Source of the DNA: Georgenia ruanii
GTDB lineage: Bacteria > Actinomycetota > Actinomycetes > Actinomycetales > Actinomycetaceae
NCBI RefSeq assembly: GCF_009193175.1
Contig: NZ_VUKE01000010.1
Location: 1-64,000 of the forward strand
Length of the DNA stretch: 64,000 nt
Direction: 5' to 3'
Shown piece after piece: positions 54,697 through 62,592 of the stretch. Under the pieces are notes generated by a model. It made no database searches. It was given only the letters and a program-made list of their open reading frames with translations, and was not told where the DNA came from. Each line of letters begins with the position of its first letter. Within the stretch, counting starts at the first letter, position 1. The translations under genes and the position numbers were made by a program.

Positions 54697-56303
54697 CGGG
54701 CCTCCTCGGCGGGCCGTGGGGCCGTCGGCGGCACCAGGCGCAGCGGTGCGGCCGGCGGCGCCGCGGTCTCGGGCCGGCCCAGGGCGCCGCGGCGCAGCTT
54801 GTGCAGCGCGGTGCGGGGCAGCTCGTCGACGAAGCCGACGGTGCGCGGGGCCTTGAACGCCGCCAGCCGGGTGCGCGCGTGGGCGATGACGCCCTCGGCG
54901 GTCAGCCGGGCACCCGGCCGGGCCACGACGTACGCGTGGCCGACCTCGCCCCAGCGCGGGTGGGGCACGCCGACGACGGCGGCCTCGCGGATGTCCGGGT
55001 GCGCGGTCAGGGCGGCCTCGACCTCGGCGGGGGAGATGTTCTCCCCGCCGGAGATGTACATGTCGGTGAGGCGGTCGACGACGCTGAAGTACCCGTCGCC
55101 GTCGCGCTCGACGAGGTCGCCGGTGCGCAGCCACCCGTCGCGCACGGCCGCGGCGGTGGCCTCGGCGTCGCGCAGGTAGCCGGCGAAGACGGCCGGCCCG
55201 CGCACGAGCAGCTCGCCGCGGCCCGGGCCGGCCATCAGCTCACCGGTGGTCGGGTCGGCCACGGCCACCTCGACGTGGGGGTAGGGCTTGCCGACCGAGC
55301 CGAGGTGGGTGACGGCGTCGGCCGCGGGCAGCGCGAGCACGTTGGGGCCGGCCTCGGTCAGCCCGTAGCCCTGGGTGATGCGCACCCCGCGCGCGTGCCA
55401 GGTGCGCAGCAGCTCCTCGGGCATGGTCGCGCCGCCGACGACGGCGTGGGTGAGGGTGGACAGGTCGGCGGTGGCGAAGTCCGGGTGCTCGGCCAGGAGC
55501 CGGTAGTTCGTCGGCACCCCCATCATCGTGGTGACGCCGTGCGCGGCGACGGCGGCCAGCGCCCGGCCGGCGTCGAAGTCCGGCTCGAGGATGACGGTGG
55601 CGCCGGTCCACCAGGCCAGCAGCGGCTGGATGTTCCACCCGCCCACGTGGAACTGGGGCAGCACGGCGAGCACGACGTCCTCGGCCGTCAGCCCGGTGGC
55701 CCCGGCCAGGGAGAGGTTGGTCCAGAAGCAGTTGCCGTGGGTGAGCACCACGCCCTTGGGCGCCGTGGCGGTGCCGGAGGTGTAGACGACGAGCAGCGGG
55801 TCGTCGTCGGCCACCGGGCGGGGGCCGGCCGGCGGGGCCGGGTCGGTGCGCACGGGGTGCGGCACGTGCGCCTCGACGCCGTCGGGCCCGAGCAGCTCCA
55901 CGGCCGGGGCCGGGTCCGTCCCAACGAGCGCGGCCCGGGCGGCCTCGGCCAGCGGCGCCTGGACCAGCACGAGCGCGGGGCGGGCGTGCCGCAGCTGGTA
56001 GGCGAGCTCCTCGCCGGCCAGCCGCCAGGACAGCGGGACGAGCACGAGCCCGGCCTTGGCGCAGGCGAAGAAGAGCACGACGTGGTCGGTGCTGTTGCGG
56101 GTCAGGGTGGCGACCCGGTCGCCGTGGCCGTACCCGGCCCGCAGGAGCCGCTCGGCCAGCGCGGTGGCCCGGGCGTCGAGCTCGGCGTACGTGGTTTGCC
56201 GGCCGCGCTCGTCGACGGCGACCGTGGCCGGGGTGAGCCGGGCCCGGTCGGTGGTCCACCGGCCCAGGGTGTGCCGGTCCGCCGCCGGGGGCAGGGCGCT
56301 CAC
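54693..56303 (-). CDS. AMP-dependent acyl-CoA synthetase/ligase
   Basis: A 536-residue adenylate-forming enzyme. The P-loop motif is LVVYTSGTATAPKGVVLTHG, the core A5 motif is ITQGYGLTEAGPNVL, and DGWLRTGDLVERDGDGYFS, then SGGENISPAEVEAAL, are motifs A7-A8. The A10 Lys lies in LPRTALHKLRRGAL. It activates a carboxylic acid with ATP and CoA. Homologues act on fatty or aromatic acids; which is used here is unknown. Linked by 4-bp overlaps to livM and tetR. Confidence 0.92.
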   Translation of the reverse strand: MSALPPAADRHTLGRWTTDRARLTPATVAVDERGRQTTYAELDARATALAERLLRAGYGHGDRVATLTRNSTDHVVLFFACAKAGLVLVPLSWRLAGEELAYQLRHARPALVLVQAPLAEAARAALVGTDPAPAVELLGPDGVEAHVPHPVRTDPAPPAGPRPVADDDPLLVVYTSGTATAPKGVVLTHGNCFWTNLSLAGATGLTAEDVVLAVLPQFHVGGWNIQPLLAWWTGATVILEPDFDAGRALAAVAAHGVTTMMGVPTNYRLLAEHPDFATADLSTLTHAVVGGATMPEELLRTWHARGVRITQGYGLTEAGPNVLALPAADAVTHLGSVGKPYPHVEVAVADPTTGELMAGPGRGELLVRGPAVFAGYLRDAEATAAAVRDGWLRTGDLVERDGDGYFSVVDRLTDMYISGGENISPAEVEAALTAHPDIREAAVVGVPHPRWGEVGHAYVVARPGARLTAEGVIAHARTRLAAFKAPRTVGFVDELPRTALHKLRRGALGRPETAAPPAAPLRLVPPTAPRPAEEAR

Positions 56304-57460
56304 GCGAGCTCCTCGAGCCGGCGGCGCTGGGCGGTCGTCGTCGACTCCCGCGCGCCGGACGCCCGGCGCGGGCCACCCCGGGTGCGCAGCCGCTCGACGG
56401 CGCCGGCGATGCCGCCTGGGAGGAACAGCACCACGAGGATGAACAGCACCCCGAGGATGAAGAGCGGCTCGCTCAGCGGCACGCGGAGCACCGCGGGCAG
56501 CCCGGCGACGAGGTCCGAGGAGGCGAAGACGCCGAGGCGCTGGTCGAGCAGGGTGTAGACGACCGCGCCAACGACGGCGCCCCACCGTGAGCCGACGCCG
56601 CCGAGCACCACCATGACCAGCACCGTGATGGTGAAGTCCGCGGAGGAGATCTGCGGGACCGCCTGGGACTGCAGGACCAGGTACGCCATGCCGATGACGG
56701 CGGCGAGGCCGGCGGCGATGACGAACGTGAGCAGCCGGATCAGGTAGGGCTGCTGCCCGATGACCCGCACGCGCATCTCGTTCTCGCGGGTCGCCTCGAC
56801 CACGTGCCCGGCACGGGAACGCTGCACCCAGGTGACCACGACGTAGACGAGCACCAGGACGCCGAGGGCGACCCAGTAGATGGTGCGGGTGTTGACCACC
56901 CCGACCAGGGCGTCCGGCACGTTGGTGGTGCGCAGCCCTACGCCCTCCTCCCCGCCGGTGAGCCCCCAGGTGTTGCGTCGCGCGAGCACGTTGCCGGCCT
57001 GGGCGAAGGCGAGGGTGACCATGGCGAAGGAGACGCCGGTGACCCGCAGCGAGACGGCCCCGACGACGTGGGCGAGCACGATCGCGCCCACCAGCACGAG
57101 CGCGGCGGCCTGCAGCAGACCGAGCTCGGTGTGCTTGAGGAGGATGCCCAGCCCGTACGCGCCGGCGGCGAAGTACAGGGCGTGGCCGAAGCTGAGCATG
57201 CCGGCGACGCCGTAGAGCAGGTGGTAGCTCAGGGCCAGGGCCGCGAACAGCAGGCACAGCGCCATGAGGTGGAGGCTGCCGGGGGTGTAGGTGGGCCCGG
57301 GCAGCACCCCGGGCAGCGGGATGTTGAGCAGCGGCAGGCTGAACAGGACGACGACGGCGACGGCGCCGCCCACCCACGGAGCCAGCCGGCGGCGGGGCCG
57401 TGCCGGCGGGGCCGGGGCGCGGACGGCGGCGGCCTCGGGGGCCCGCGTGGAGGTGGTCAT
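56300..57460 (-). CDS. livM: Branched-chain amino acid-type ABC permease LivM
   Basis: A 386-residue permease with about ten membrane segments. The family motif is LSYHLLYGVAGMLSFGHALY near the N terminus, and the EAA-like loop is HVVEATRENEMRVRVIGQQP. It pairs with LivH. Gene overlaps with livH and the ligase by 4 bp each. LivFGHMK systems also carry amides, urea and carboxylic acids, and the context favours an organic acid. Confidence 0.92.
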   Translation of the reverse strand: MTTSTRAPEAAAVRAPAPPARPRRRLAPWVGGAVAVVVLFSLPLLNIPLPGVLPGPTYTPGSLHLMALCLLFAALALSYHLLYGVAGMLSFGHALYFAAGAYGLGILLKHTELGLLQAAALVLVGAIVLAHVVGAVSLRVTGVSFAMVTLAFAQAGNVLARRNTWGLTGGEEGVGLRTTNVPDALVGVVNTRTIYWVALGVLVLVYVVVTWVQRSRAGHVVEATRENEMRVRVIGQQPYLIRLLTFVIAAGLAAVIGMAYLVLQSQAVPQISSADFTITVLVMVVLGGVGSRWGAVVGAVVYTLLDQRLGVFASSDLVAGLPAVLRVPLSEPLFILGVLFILVVLFLPGGIAGAVERLRTRGGPRRASGARESTTTAQRRRLEELA

Positions 57461-58329
57461 GCCTTCGCTCCCAGGAGTCCGGAGGGCCGCAGCAGCAGGA
57501 CGACGGCGAGGGCGAGCACCGCGATGAGATCGCCGACGCCCCAGTAGAAGTTGGCCAGCTGCTGCGGGATGGCCACGAGCACGGCCGCGACCGCCGCCCC
57601 GCTGAGCGAGCCGAGGCCGCCGATGACCGTGACGATGAAGGCGAAGATCAGCAGGGTGGCGCCCAGGTGCGCGGAGACGTAGTTGAAGGACTGCGAGGCC
57701 AGCACCCCGGCCAGCCCGGCCGCCGCGCCGCCGATCGAGAAGACCAGGGTGAACGAGCGGCGCACGTCGATGCCCAGCGCGGTGACCATCGCGCGGTTCT
57801 CCACCCCGGCCCGGATGATGAGGCCGTAGCGGGTGTGCTTGAGGAAGAGCACGAGCGCGGCGAGCACGGCGACGGCGACGGCGACGGCCAGGAAGTTGTC
57901 GTTGGAGATCCGCGCGCCGAGCACCGTGGTGGTCGAGCCGAGCCAGGCCGGGCCGGCGATGGTGATCGCGTCGGTGCCCCACACGCCCTCGAAGAGCGCC
58001 ACGGTGGCCAGGCCCAGCCCGACGGTCACGAGGACCTGCTCGATGTGCCGGTTGTACAGGGGCCGGATGAGCAGCAGCTCGGTGACCGCGGCGATGGCCG
58101 CGCCGGCGACGGCGCCGACCAGCAGGGCCAGCAGGAACCCGGTCCACGTCGTGGCGCCGACCCGGCGGGCCACCTCCCACCCGGCGAAGGCGCCGAGGGT
58201 GAGGAAGGAGCCGTGGGCGAAGTTGAGCACGCCCATGAGCCCGTAGATGAGGGACAGGCCGGATGCGACGAGGAAGTACAGGGCGCCCAGGCCCAGGCCG
58301 GTGATCAGCAGCAGGACGATGGTGCTCAC
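57457..58329 (-). CDS. livH: Branched-chain amino acid-type ABC permease LivH
   Basis: A 290-residue permease: SLIYGLMGVLNFAHGSFLTL near the start, IIRAGVENRAMVTALGIDVR as the EAA-like loop and VTVIGGLGSLSGAAVAAVLV near the end. GTG 58329 overlaps the livF end by 4 bp. Confidence 0.93.
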   Translation of the reverse strand: MSTIVLLLITGLGLGALYFLVASGLSLIYGLMGVLNFAHGSFLTLGAFAGWEVARRVGATTWTGFLLALLVGAVAGAAIAAVTELLLIRPLYNRHIEQVLVTVGLGLATVALFEGVWGTDAITIAGPAWLGSTTTVLGARISNDNFLAVAVAVAVLAALVLFLKHTRYGLIIRAGVENRAMVTALGIDVRRSFTLVFSIGGAAAGLAGVLASQSFNYVSAHLGATLLIFAFIVTVIGGLGSLSGAAVAAVLVAIPQQLANFYWGVGDLIAVLALAVVLLLRPSGLLGAKA

Positions 58330-59101
58330 TTCGCGCCCTCCGGTGCGGTGGCGGCGGGGCCGCCGGGGGTCGGCACGGTCGCCGCGGCGGCGACCGTGCC
58401 GGCGGTCTCGGAGTGCACGCCGAGCAGCCGCTGGACGGCGTCGGGGTCGGCGAGCAGCTCGCGGGCCGGGCCGGTGTGGACCACCCGGCCGGAGTCGATG
58501 ACGACGGCACCCTCGGCGAGCCGCTCGATGACGGGCAGGTTCTGCTCGACGAGGAGGATCGGCACGGTGCGCGCGGCCTCCGCGAGGGCCTCGGCGACCT
58601 CGGCGACGATCTTGGGCGCCAGGCCCTTGGTCGGCTCGTCCACGAGGAGCAGCCGGTTGTCGTTGAGCAGCGCCCGGGCCAGGGAGAGCATCTGCTGCTG
58701 CCGCCGGAAAGGGTGCCGGCGCGCTGGCCGGACCGCTTGACCAGGTCGGGGAAGAGCGCGGCGACGAGGTCGCGGCGCGGGGCGGCGTCGCGCTCGGCCA
58801 GGCGCAGGTTCTCCGCGACGGTGAGGGAGCCGAAGACCTCCCGGTCCTCGGGCACGTAGCCGATGCCGCGGCGGACGATGCGGTGGGGGTCCTCCCGGTC
58901 GATGCGCACGCCGTCGAGCACCACCTTCCCGGACCGGCTGATCAGGCCGAGGACCGCCTTCATGGTGGAGGTCTTGCCGACCCCGTTGCGGCCCAGGACG
59001 GCGGTGACGCCGGTGGCCGGGACGGTGAAGGTGATGTCCTCGATGACCTGCTGGCCACCGATGGCGGCGGAGAGGTGCTCGACCTCGAGGATGGCGCTCA
59101 T
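58326..59101 (-). pseudogene. livF: Branched-chain amino acid-type ABC ATP-binding protein LivF, frameshifted
   Basis: From ATG 59101 the frame reads normally through Walker A (LGRNGVGKTSTMKAVLGL) and the Q-loop region to TLSGG in the ABC signature. There it leaves frame. The next frame then carries QQQMLSLARALLNDNRLLLV, DEPTKGLAPKIVAEVAEALA and the correct C terminus, with a stop at 58326. The sequence at 58695-58706 lacks one C compared with GGC-GGC-CAG-CAG-CAG (Gly-Gly-Gln-Gln-Gln). The total of 776 bp is one short of 777. Either this is a real inactivating deletion beside a CAG run, a sequencing error, or a slippage site. If real, the transporter would have to use LivG twice or another ATPase. 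Confidence 0.85.
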
Positions 59102-59856
59102 ACGGCGGCTCCCAGGTAGGCGCTCTGCACGAGCGGGTCGGCCATGATGGCGCCGGGCGCGTCCAGCGCGAGGATGGTGCCCTGGTGCAGCACCGCGACC
59201 CGCTCGACCAGTCCGAGGACGACGTCGATGTGGTGTTCGACCATGAGGACGGTGCACCCGTGGCCGCGGTGCAGGCGGCGGATGACCTCGGACAGGCCCG
59301 GCACGTCCGCGCGGGCGACGCCGGCCATCGGCTCGTCCAGGAGGATGACAGCGGGCTCCATGGCGAGCAGGACGGCGATCTCGAGCTTGCGCTTGTCGCC
59401 GTGGGACAGCCCACCCGCCGGGACGTCGGCCAGCTCGCTCAGGCCCACCTCCTCCAGGTGGGCCAGGGCCTCCCGGGAGGCGTCGTCGCCGCGCCGGGGG
59501 AAGCGCAGCACCGAGAGGTTGCCGCCGAGGCGGCGCTGCGCGGCGAGGCGGACGTTCTCCGCCGCGCTCAGCCCGGGGAAGAGGTTGGAGGTCTGGAAGG
59601 TCCGGCCCAGGCCCGCCTTGGCGCGGCGGTGGACCGGCTCGTGGGTGATGTCGGTGCCACCGAGGCGGATCCGGCCCGCGGTGGGGGCGTGGATCCCCGA
59701 GATCATGTTGAACAGGGTCGTCTTGCCCGCCCCGTTGGGGCCGATGACGCCGATCATCTCGCCGGGCGTGACCTCGAGGTTGACGTCGGTGAGGATCCGC
59801 GCGCCGCCGACCTGAAAGCTCAGGGACTCGACGGCGAGCGCGGGGGTGCTGGGCAT
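59098..59856 (-). CDS. livG: Branched-chain amino acid-type ABC ATP-binding protein LivG
   Basis: A 252-residue ATPase: Walker A GPNGAGKTTLFNMISG, Q-loop GLGRTFQTSNLFP, signature LSHGDKRKLEIAVLLA (the LivG form of LSGG), Walker B VILLDEPMAGV and H-loop VLMVEHHIDVV. It overlaps livF by 4 bp (ATGA). The gap to livK upstream is 180 bp and holds a repeat and a hairpin. Confidence 0.93.
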   Translation of the reverse strand: MPSTPALAVESLSFQVGGARILTDVNLEVTPGEMIGVIGPNGAGKTTLFNMISGIHAPTAGRIRLGGTDITHEPVHRRAKAGLGRTFQTSNLFPGLSAAENVRLAAQRRLGGNLSVLRFPRRGDDASREALAHLEEVGLSELADVPAGGLSHGDKRKLEIAVLLAMEPAVILLDEPMAGVARADVPGLSEVIRRLHRGHGCTVLMVEHHIDVVLGLVERVAVLHQGTILALDAPGAIMADPLVQSAYLGAAV

Positions 59857-59883
59857 GCTGGTCCTCTCGGGCCTCGACGATGC

Positions 59884-59940
59884 GCGACCACATCGCGGTT
59901 CTGGCTGCAGCGAGAATGCCGTTCTGGCTGCAGCCGCGGT
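59884..59940 (+). repeat. Interspersed palindromic intergenic repeat, copy 4
   Basis: GCGACCACATCGCGGTTCTG and a following GCTGCAGC at 59884-59911, then a second GTTCTGGCTGCAGC at 59921-59934. GCGACCACATCGCG-GTTCTGG closely resembles GCGACCACCATCGCG-TTCTGG at 36024-36043. It lies between livG and livK. Confidence 0.65.
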
Positions 59941-59994
59941 CGCGGCTTGGCTGTGAGCGCGGGTGCTTCGCGGGACTGCGGTCACGGGCTGGGC

Positions 59995-60029
59995 CGCCCG
60001 GCAGCCTCGTGGACGACGGCTGCCGGGCG
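59995..60029 (-). terminator. Hairpin after livK (possible attenuating terminator)
   Basis: CGCCCGGCAGCC (59995-60006) and GGCTGCCGGGCG (60018-60029) are perfect 12-bp arms with an 11-base loop, 7 bp after the livK stop in the leftward sense. There is no T-run. In such clusters a hairpin after the binding-protein gene often keeps its message at a higher level than the downstream genes. Confidence 0.55.
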
Positions 60030-60035
60030 ACCGGC

Positions 60036-61265
60036 TCAGCCGGCCTCGGGCGGGGCCACGTCGTCGGCGGTGGCGGTGGAGACGAGCTCGGGCTTCCACC
60101 CGCCGTTGCCGTCGGAGACGAGCCGGGCCTGGAACATCGGCTGGATGAGCGCGTGGTCGCCGGCGCGGATGGTGTAGCTGCCCTTGGGGCCGTCGAAGCT
60201 CCAGCCCTCGAGGGCGGTGATCATGGCGTCGACGTCGTCGGCGCCGCCCGCCTTCTCCACGGCGCGGACGATCATCTGCGCGGCCGTGAACCCGTCCGGG
60301 GTGAACAGGTCCGGGGTGCCGCCGGCCTTCTCGACGTGGTCGATCATCGCCGCGTTGATCTCGTTGTCCGCCGCGCCGGGGAAGTAGTGGTTGAGGAAGT
60401 CGATCTTCTCCGACGCCGCGCCGTAGGCGTTGTAGGTGGAGGCGTCGCCCAGGCCCGTGACGACGGTGACGTCGTCGAGCACGCCCTGCTGGTCCAGGGC
60501 CTGCCACATGGCGCCGGAGGTGGCGCCGGCCCAGGCGACGAACACCATCGTCGGCCTGGCCTGGAGGACCTGCGCCGCGAACGGGGTGAACTCCGTGACG
60601 TCCTCGGGCACCATCACCGAGGTGACCTCGGCGCCCTGCCCGCCCAGCACCGCCTGCACGGCGGCGAGGTTGCCCTGGCCGAAGGCGTTGTCCTGCGCGA
60701 AGACGAGCACCTGCTGGCCCTTGACGTCCGCGAAGGAGCCGGCGGTGGCGACGTCCTGGAGGGACTGACGACCAGAGCGGAACGTGTAGTCGTTGATCCC
60801 CGTGAGCGCGTCGGTCGCCGCGGGTCCGGAGACGTACAGGACCTTGTTCTGCTCGGCCTGCTCGGCGAGGGACAGCGCGATGCCGGAGGACGCGGTGCCC
60901 CCCAGGATGGTGTATCCCTGGCCGATGAGGTCGCGGGCGAGAGTGACGGCCCGGTCGGTGTCGCCGCCGTCGTCCTCGAAGGTGACCTTGAGCTCGCGCC
61001 CGTTCACCTCGCCGGTGCCGTCGGTGGCGTAGTCCAGGCCGGCCTCGAACCCCTCGGTGAAGGTCTTGCCGTAGGCGGCCAGCGGGCCGGTGGTCGAGGT
61101 GATGATGCCGACGTTGATCGGCTCTCCTCCCTGGCTGGCCCCCTGGGAGGAGCCGGTGCCGGCGCTGGCGCTGTCGCCGCCGCTGCTCGAGGGGGCGCAC
61201 GCGGCGACGGCCAGCATGGTGGCGACGCCGAGGGTCAGAGCGAGTGACTTCCTTGTGGCTCGCAT
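60036..61265 (-). CDS. livK: Branched-chain amino acid-type ABC substrate-binding lipoprotein LivK
   Basis: A 409-residue lipoprotein with signal peptide and lipobox AVAAC (Cys23), a Ser/Gly linker, then the periplasmic-binding fold: INVGIITSTTGPLAAYGKTF, GGTASSGIALSLAEQAEQNK, FAQDNAFGQGNLAAVQAVLG and DGFTAAQMIVRAVEKAGG. It captures the substrate outside the membrane for LivHMGF. ATG 61265 has AAGGAAGG before it. First gene of the leftward catabolic cluster. Confidence 0.93.
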   Translation of the reverse strand: MRATRKSLALTLGVATMLAVAACAPSSSGGDSASAGTGSSQGASQGGEPINVGIITSTTGPLAAYGKTFTEGFEAGLDYATDGTGEVNGRELKVTFEDDGGDTDRAVTLARDLIGQGYTILGGTASSGIALSLAEQAEQNKVLYVSGPAATDALTGINDYTFRSGRQSLQDVATAGSFADVKGQQVLVFAQDNAFGQGNLAAVQAVLGGQGAEVTSVMVPEDVTEFTPFAAQVLQARPTMVFVAWAGATSGAMWQALDQQGVLDDVTVVTGLGDASTYNAYGAASEKIDFLNHYFPGAADNEINAAMIDHVEKAGGTPDLFTPDGFTAAQMIVRAVEKAGGADDVDAMITALEGWSFDGPKGSYTIRAGDHALIQPMFQARLVSDGNGGWKPELVSTATADDVAPPEAG

Positions 61266-61295
61266 GAGACCGCCTTCCTTGGTGGTGCACCTCCC

Positions 61296-61317
61296 AACCT
61301 GAGAGGTGATTCAGGTT
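61296..61317. promoter_or_regulatory. Inverted repeat upstream of livK (candidate TetR operator)
   Basis: AACCTGA (61296-61302) and TCAGGTT (61311-61317) are perfect arms around an 8-base spacer, 31 bp before the livK start. Size and place fit a repressor site; the TetR protein of the same cluster is the natural candidate. Confidence 0.5.
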
Positions 61318-61414
61318 GCATCTTCTGGGGCGCACCCGGCGGAAACAACGTGCCTGCACACATATCTGCGGGCCGGCACCCTGAGGCTGCCCACATATGC
61401 CACCTCGCACGCGC

Positions 61415-61448
61415 GAGGGCGGCCGACCCCCTCGGGTCGGCCGCCCTC
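61415..61448 (-). terminator. 15-bp perfect hairpin after the GRFDEG repeat gene
   Basis: GAGGGCGGCCGACCC (61415-61429) and GGGTCGGCCGCCCTC (61434-61448) are perfect arms with a 4-base loop, 22 bp after the stop of the leftward gene ending at 61471. No T-run follows, as is common for actinobacterial terminators. It should keep that gene apart from livK. Confidence 0.7.
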
Positions 61449-61470
61449 GGTGCGGGAACGGGCGGGAAGA

Positions 61471-61773
61471 TCAGGTCAGCGGCTGCCCGGGTACGTCATC
61501 GGTCGCCTGCCCCTCGTCGAAGCGCCCCCGGACGTCCTCCTCGGCGTCGAGGGTGGCGTCGGTCGCCTGCCCCTCGTCGAAGCGGCCGTGGATCCCCTCC
61601 TCCGCGTCGAGGGTCACGTCGGCGGCCACGCCCTCGTCGAAGCGGCCGTGCACCGCCTCCTCGGCGTCGAGAGTGGCGTCGGCCGCCTCGCCCTCGTCGT
61701 ACCGGCCGTGGAGGCCCTCCTCGGTCTCGCGGTCCACCGGGTCCTGCCCGCCGGTCATGGGAGATTCGCTCAT
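61471..61773 (-). CDS. Small acidic protein of tandem 20-residue GRFDEG repeats
   Basis: A 100-residue, very acidic protein without cysteine, signal peptide or membrane segment. After a 21-residue lead it consists of 3.5 repeats of the form (H/R)GR(F/Y)DEGxA(A/T)D(A/V)TLDAEExx: HGRYDEGEAADATLDAEEAV, HGRFDEGVAADVTLDAEEGI, HGRFDEGQATDATLDAEEDV and RGRFDEGQATD. The repeats are also clear in the DNA, period 60 bp. I know no assigned function. The gene lies 125 bp from a second protein with the same core motif. The GAAGGGC site before ATG 61773 is moderate. Confidence 0.75.
   Translation of the reverse strand: MSESPMTGGQDPVDRETEEGLHGRYDEGEAADATLDAEEAVHGRFDEGVAADVTLDAEEGIHGRFDEGQATDATLDAEEDVRGRFDEGQATDDVPGQPLT
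61501..61740. repeat. 60-bp in-frame tandem DNA repeat, four units
   Basis: Units at 61501-61560, 61561-61620, 61621-61680 and 61681-61740 (the last weaker) align without gaps and encode the 20-residue repeats. Changes fall mostly in third codon positions and at a few variable residues, so the array is kept at protein level. Confidence 0.9.
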
Positions 61774-61898
61774 CGCGCGCCCTTCGCCGTCACCTCGTCG
61801 TGGGCTCCGAGTGTCGCGGGCACCGGTGGTCGCCGCAACCGTTTCCGGCGCGCGCCGTCGCGCGGCACGCGGCGAAGCGGTCAGAGCTCTGGGGCCGA

Positions 61899-62225
61899 TC
61901 AGAAGTCCGTCCGGCCGACGTCGGGCTCCTCGGTGGGGGTGGCGCGCTCGCCGTCGTCGAACCGCCCGTGCGGCTGGCGGACCTCCTCGGCGAGCTCGGC
62001 GTCGCTGATCTGGCCCTCGTCGAAGCGGCCCCGGATGGGCTCGTCCGGCGTGGGGGCGCTGGTCCCCGAGCGCTCGCCCTCGTCGAACCGCCCGTGCGGC
62101 TGGCGGACCTCCTCGGCGAGCTCGGCGTCGCTGGCCTGGCCCTCGTCGAAGCGGCCCCGAGAGAGCGTGACGGGGGGCTCGGGTTCGTCAGCGGGAACAG
62201 AGCGGGGGGTGGTGTCGTCACTCAT
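61899..62225 (-). CDS. Small acidic GRFDEGQ-repeat protein, relative of the neighbour
   Basis: A 108-residue acidic protein. Four 21-residue units alternate in two types: RGRFDEGQASDAELAEEV-RQP, then HGRFDEGERSGTSAPTPDEP-I, then RGRFDEGQISDAELAEEV-RQP, and HGRFDDGERATPTEEPD. At DNA level this is a 126-bp repeat (offset between 61945 and 62071). The GR(F)DEG core is that of the gene at 61471, while the rest differs, so the two come from a common repeat with different spacers. ATG 62225 has GGAGGG before it. Function unknown. Confidence 0.75.
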   Translation of the reverse strand: MSDDTTPRSVPADEPEPPVTLSRGRFDEGQASDAELAEEVRQPHGRFDEGERSGTSAPTPDEPIRGRFDEGQISDAELAEEVRQPHGRFDDGERATPTEEPDVGRTDF

Positions 62226-62303
62226 GGCGTCCCTCCGGTCGATCGGAGTGTGCGACTCGCCGTCCCGCCAAGTCTCCCGCTGGTGGCGCCCAGCGGCAAG
62301 ATT

Positions 62304-62345
62304 CGGCGGACGGCGGACGGCGGACGGCGGACGGCGGACGGCGGA
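62304..62345. repeat. Heptanucleotide tandem repeat (CGGCGGA)6
   Basis: Six perfect copies of CGGCGGA in the space between the antitoxin-like gene and the repeat protein gene. It is noncoding and a likely length-variable site. Confidence 0.92.
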
Positions 62346-62397
62346 GACAGGACGACGGCGTGGCCGGAACCCCGACCACGCCGTCGCCGAATGGCGG

Positions 62398-62592
62398 TCA
62401 CTCGTCGCCGATGTGCTGGTCCGCGGCCGTCTGTCCCTTCTCGAGCTGCTCCTCGTACTTGCCGCCGGTGCGCTCGTTGAGGGCGTCCGTGCCGCGCTGC
62501 AGCGCGTCGTCGCTCTTCTCCTCGCCCTTGTCGGTGTTGAGGAAGTCCTTGGCCTTCTCGCCGAGGTCCTTGGCCTTGTCGCCGATGCCCAT
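62398..62592 (-). CDS. MT0933/Rv0909-like antitoxin family protein
   Basis: A 64-residue helical, charged protein: MGIGDKAKDLGEKAKDFLNT, then ALNERTGGKYEEQLEKGQTA. The start MGxxDKAKDL and the block (E/K)RTGGKYxxQLxKxQ recall the MT0933-like antitoxins (Rv0909 type). The Rv0910-type toxin partner is not adjacent, so the protein may not act as an antitoxin here. ATG 62592 has GAAGGGACGAGG before it. Confidence 0.7.
   Translation of the reverse strand: MGIGDKAKDLGEKAKDFLNTDKGEEKSDDALQRGTDALNERTGGKYEEQLEKGQTAADQHIGDE

Noticed and set aside
58695-58706. Programmed frameshift in livF
   Set aside because: A CAG-repeat context next to GGCGGC is not a classic slippery heptamer and no stimulatory pseudoknot is evident. 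A deletion or sequencing error is simpler, so the gene is listed as frameshifted.
61501-61740. Evenly spaced 60-bp repeats that might suggest a CRISPR array
   Set aside because: The units are contiguous with no unique spacers, diverge at third codon positions and encode the 20-residue GRFDEG repeats. No cas gene is present.
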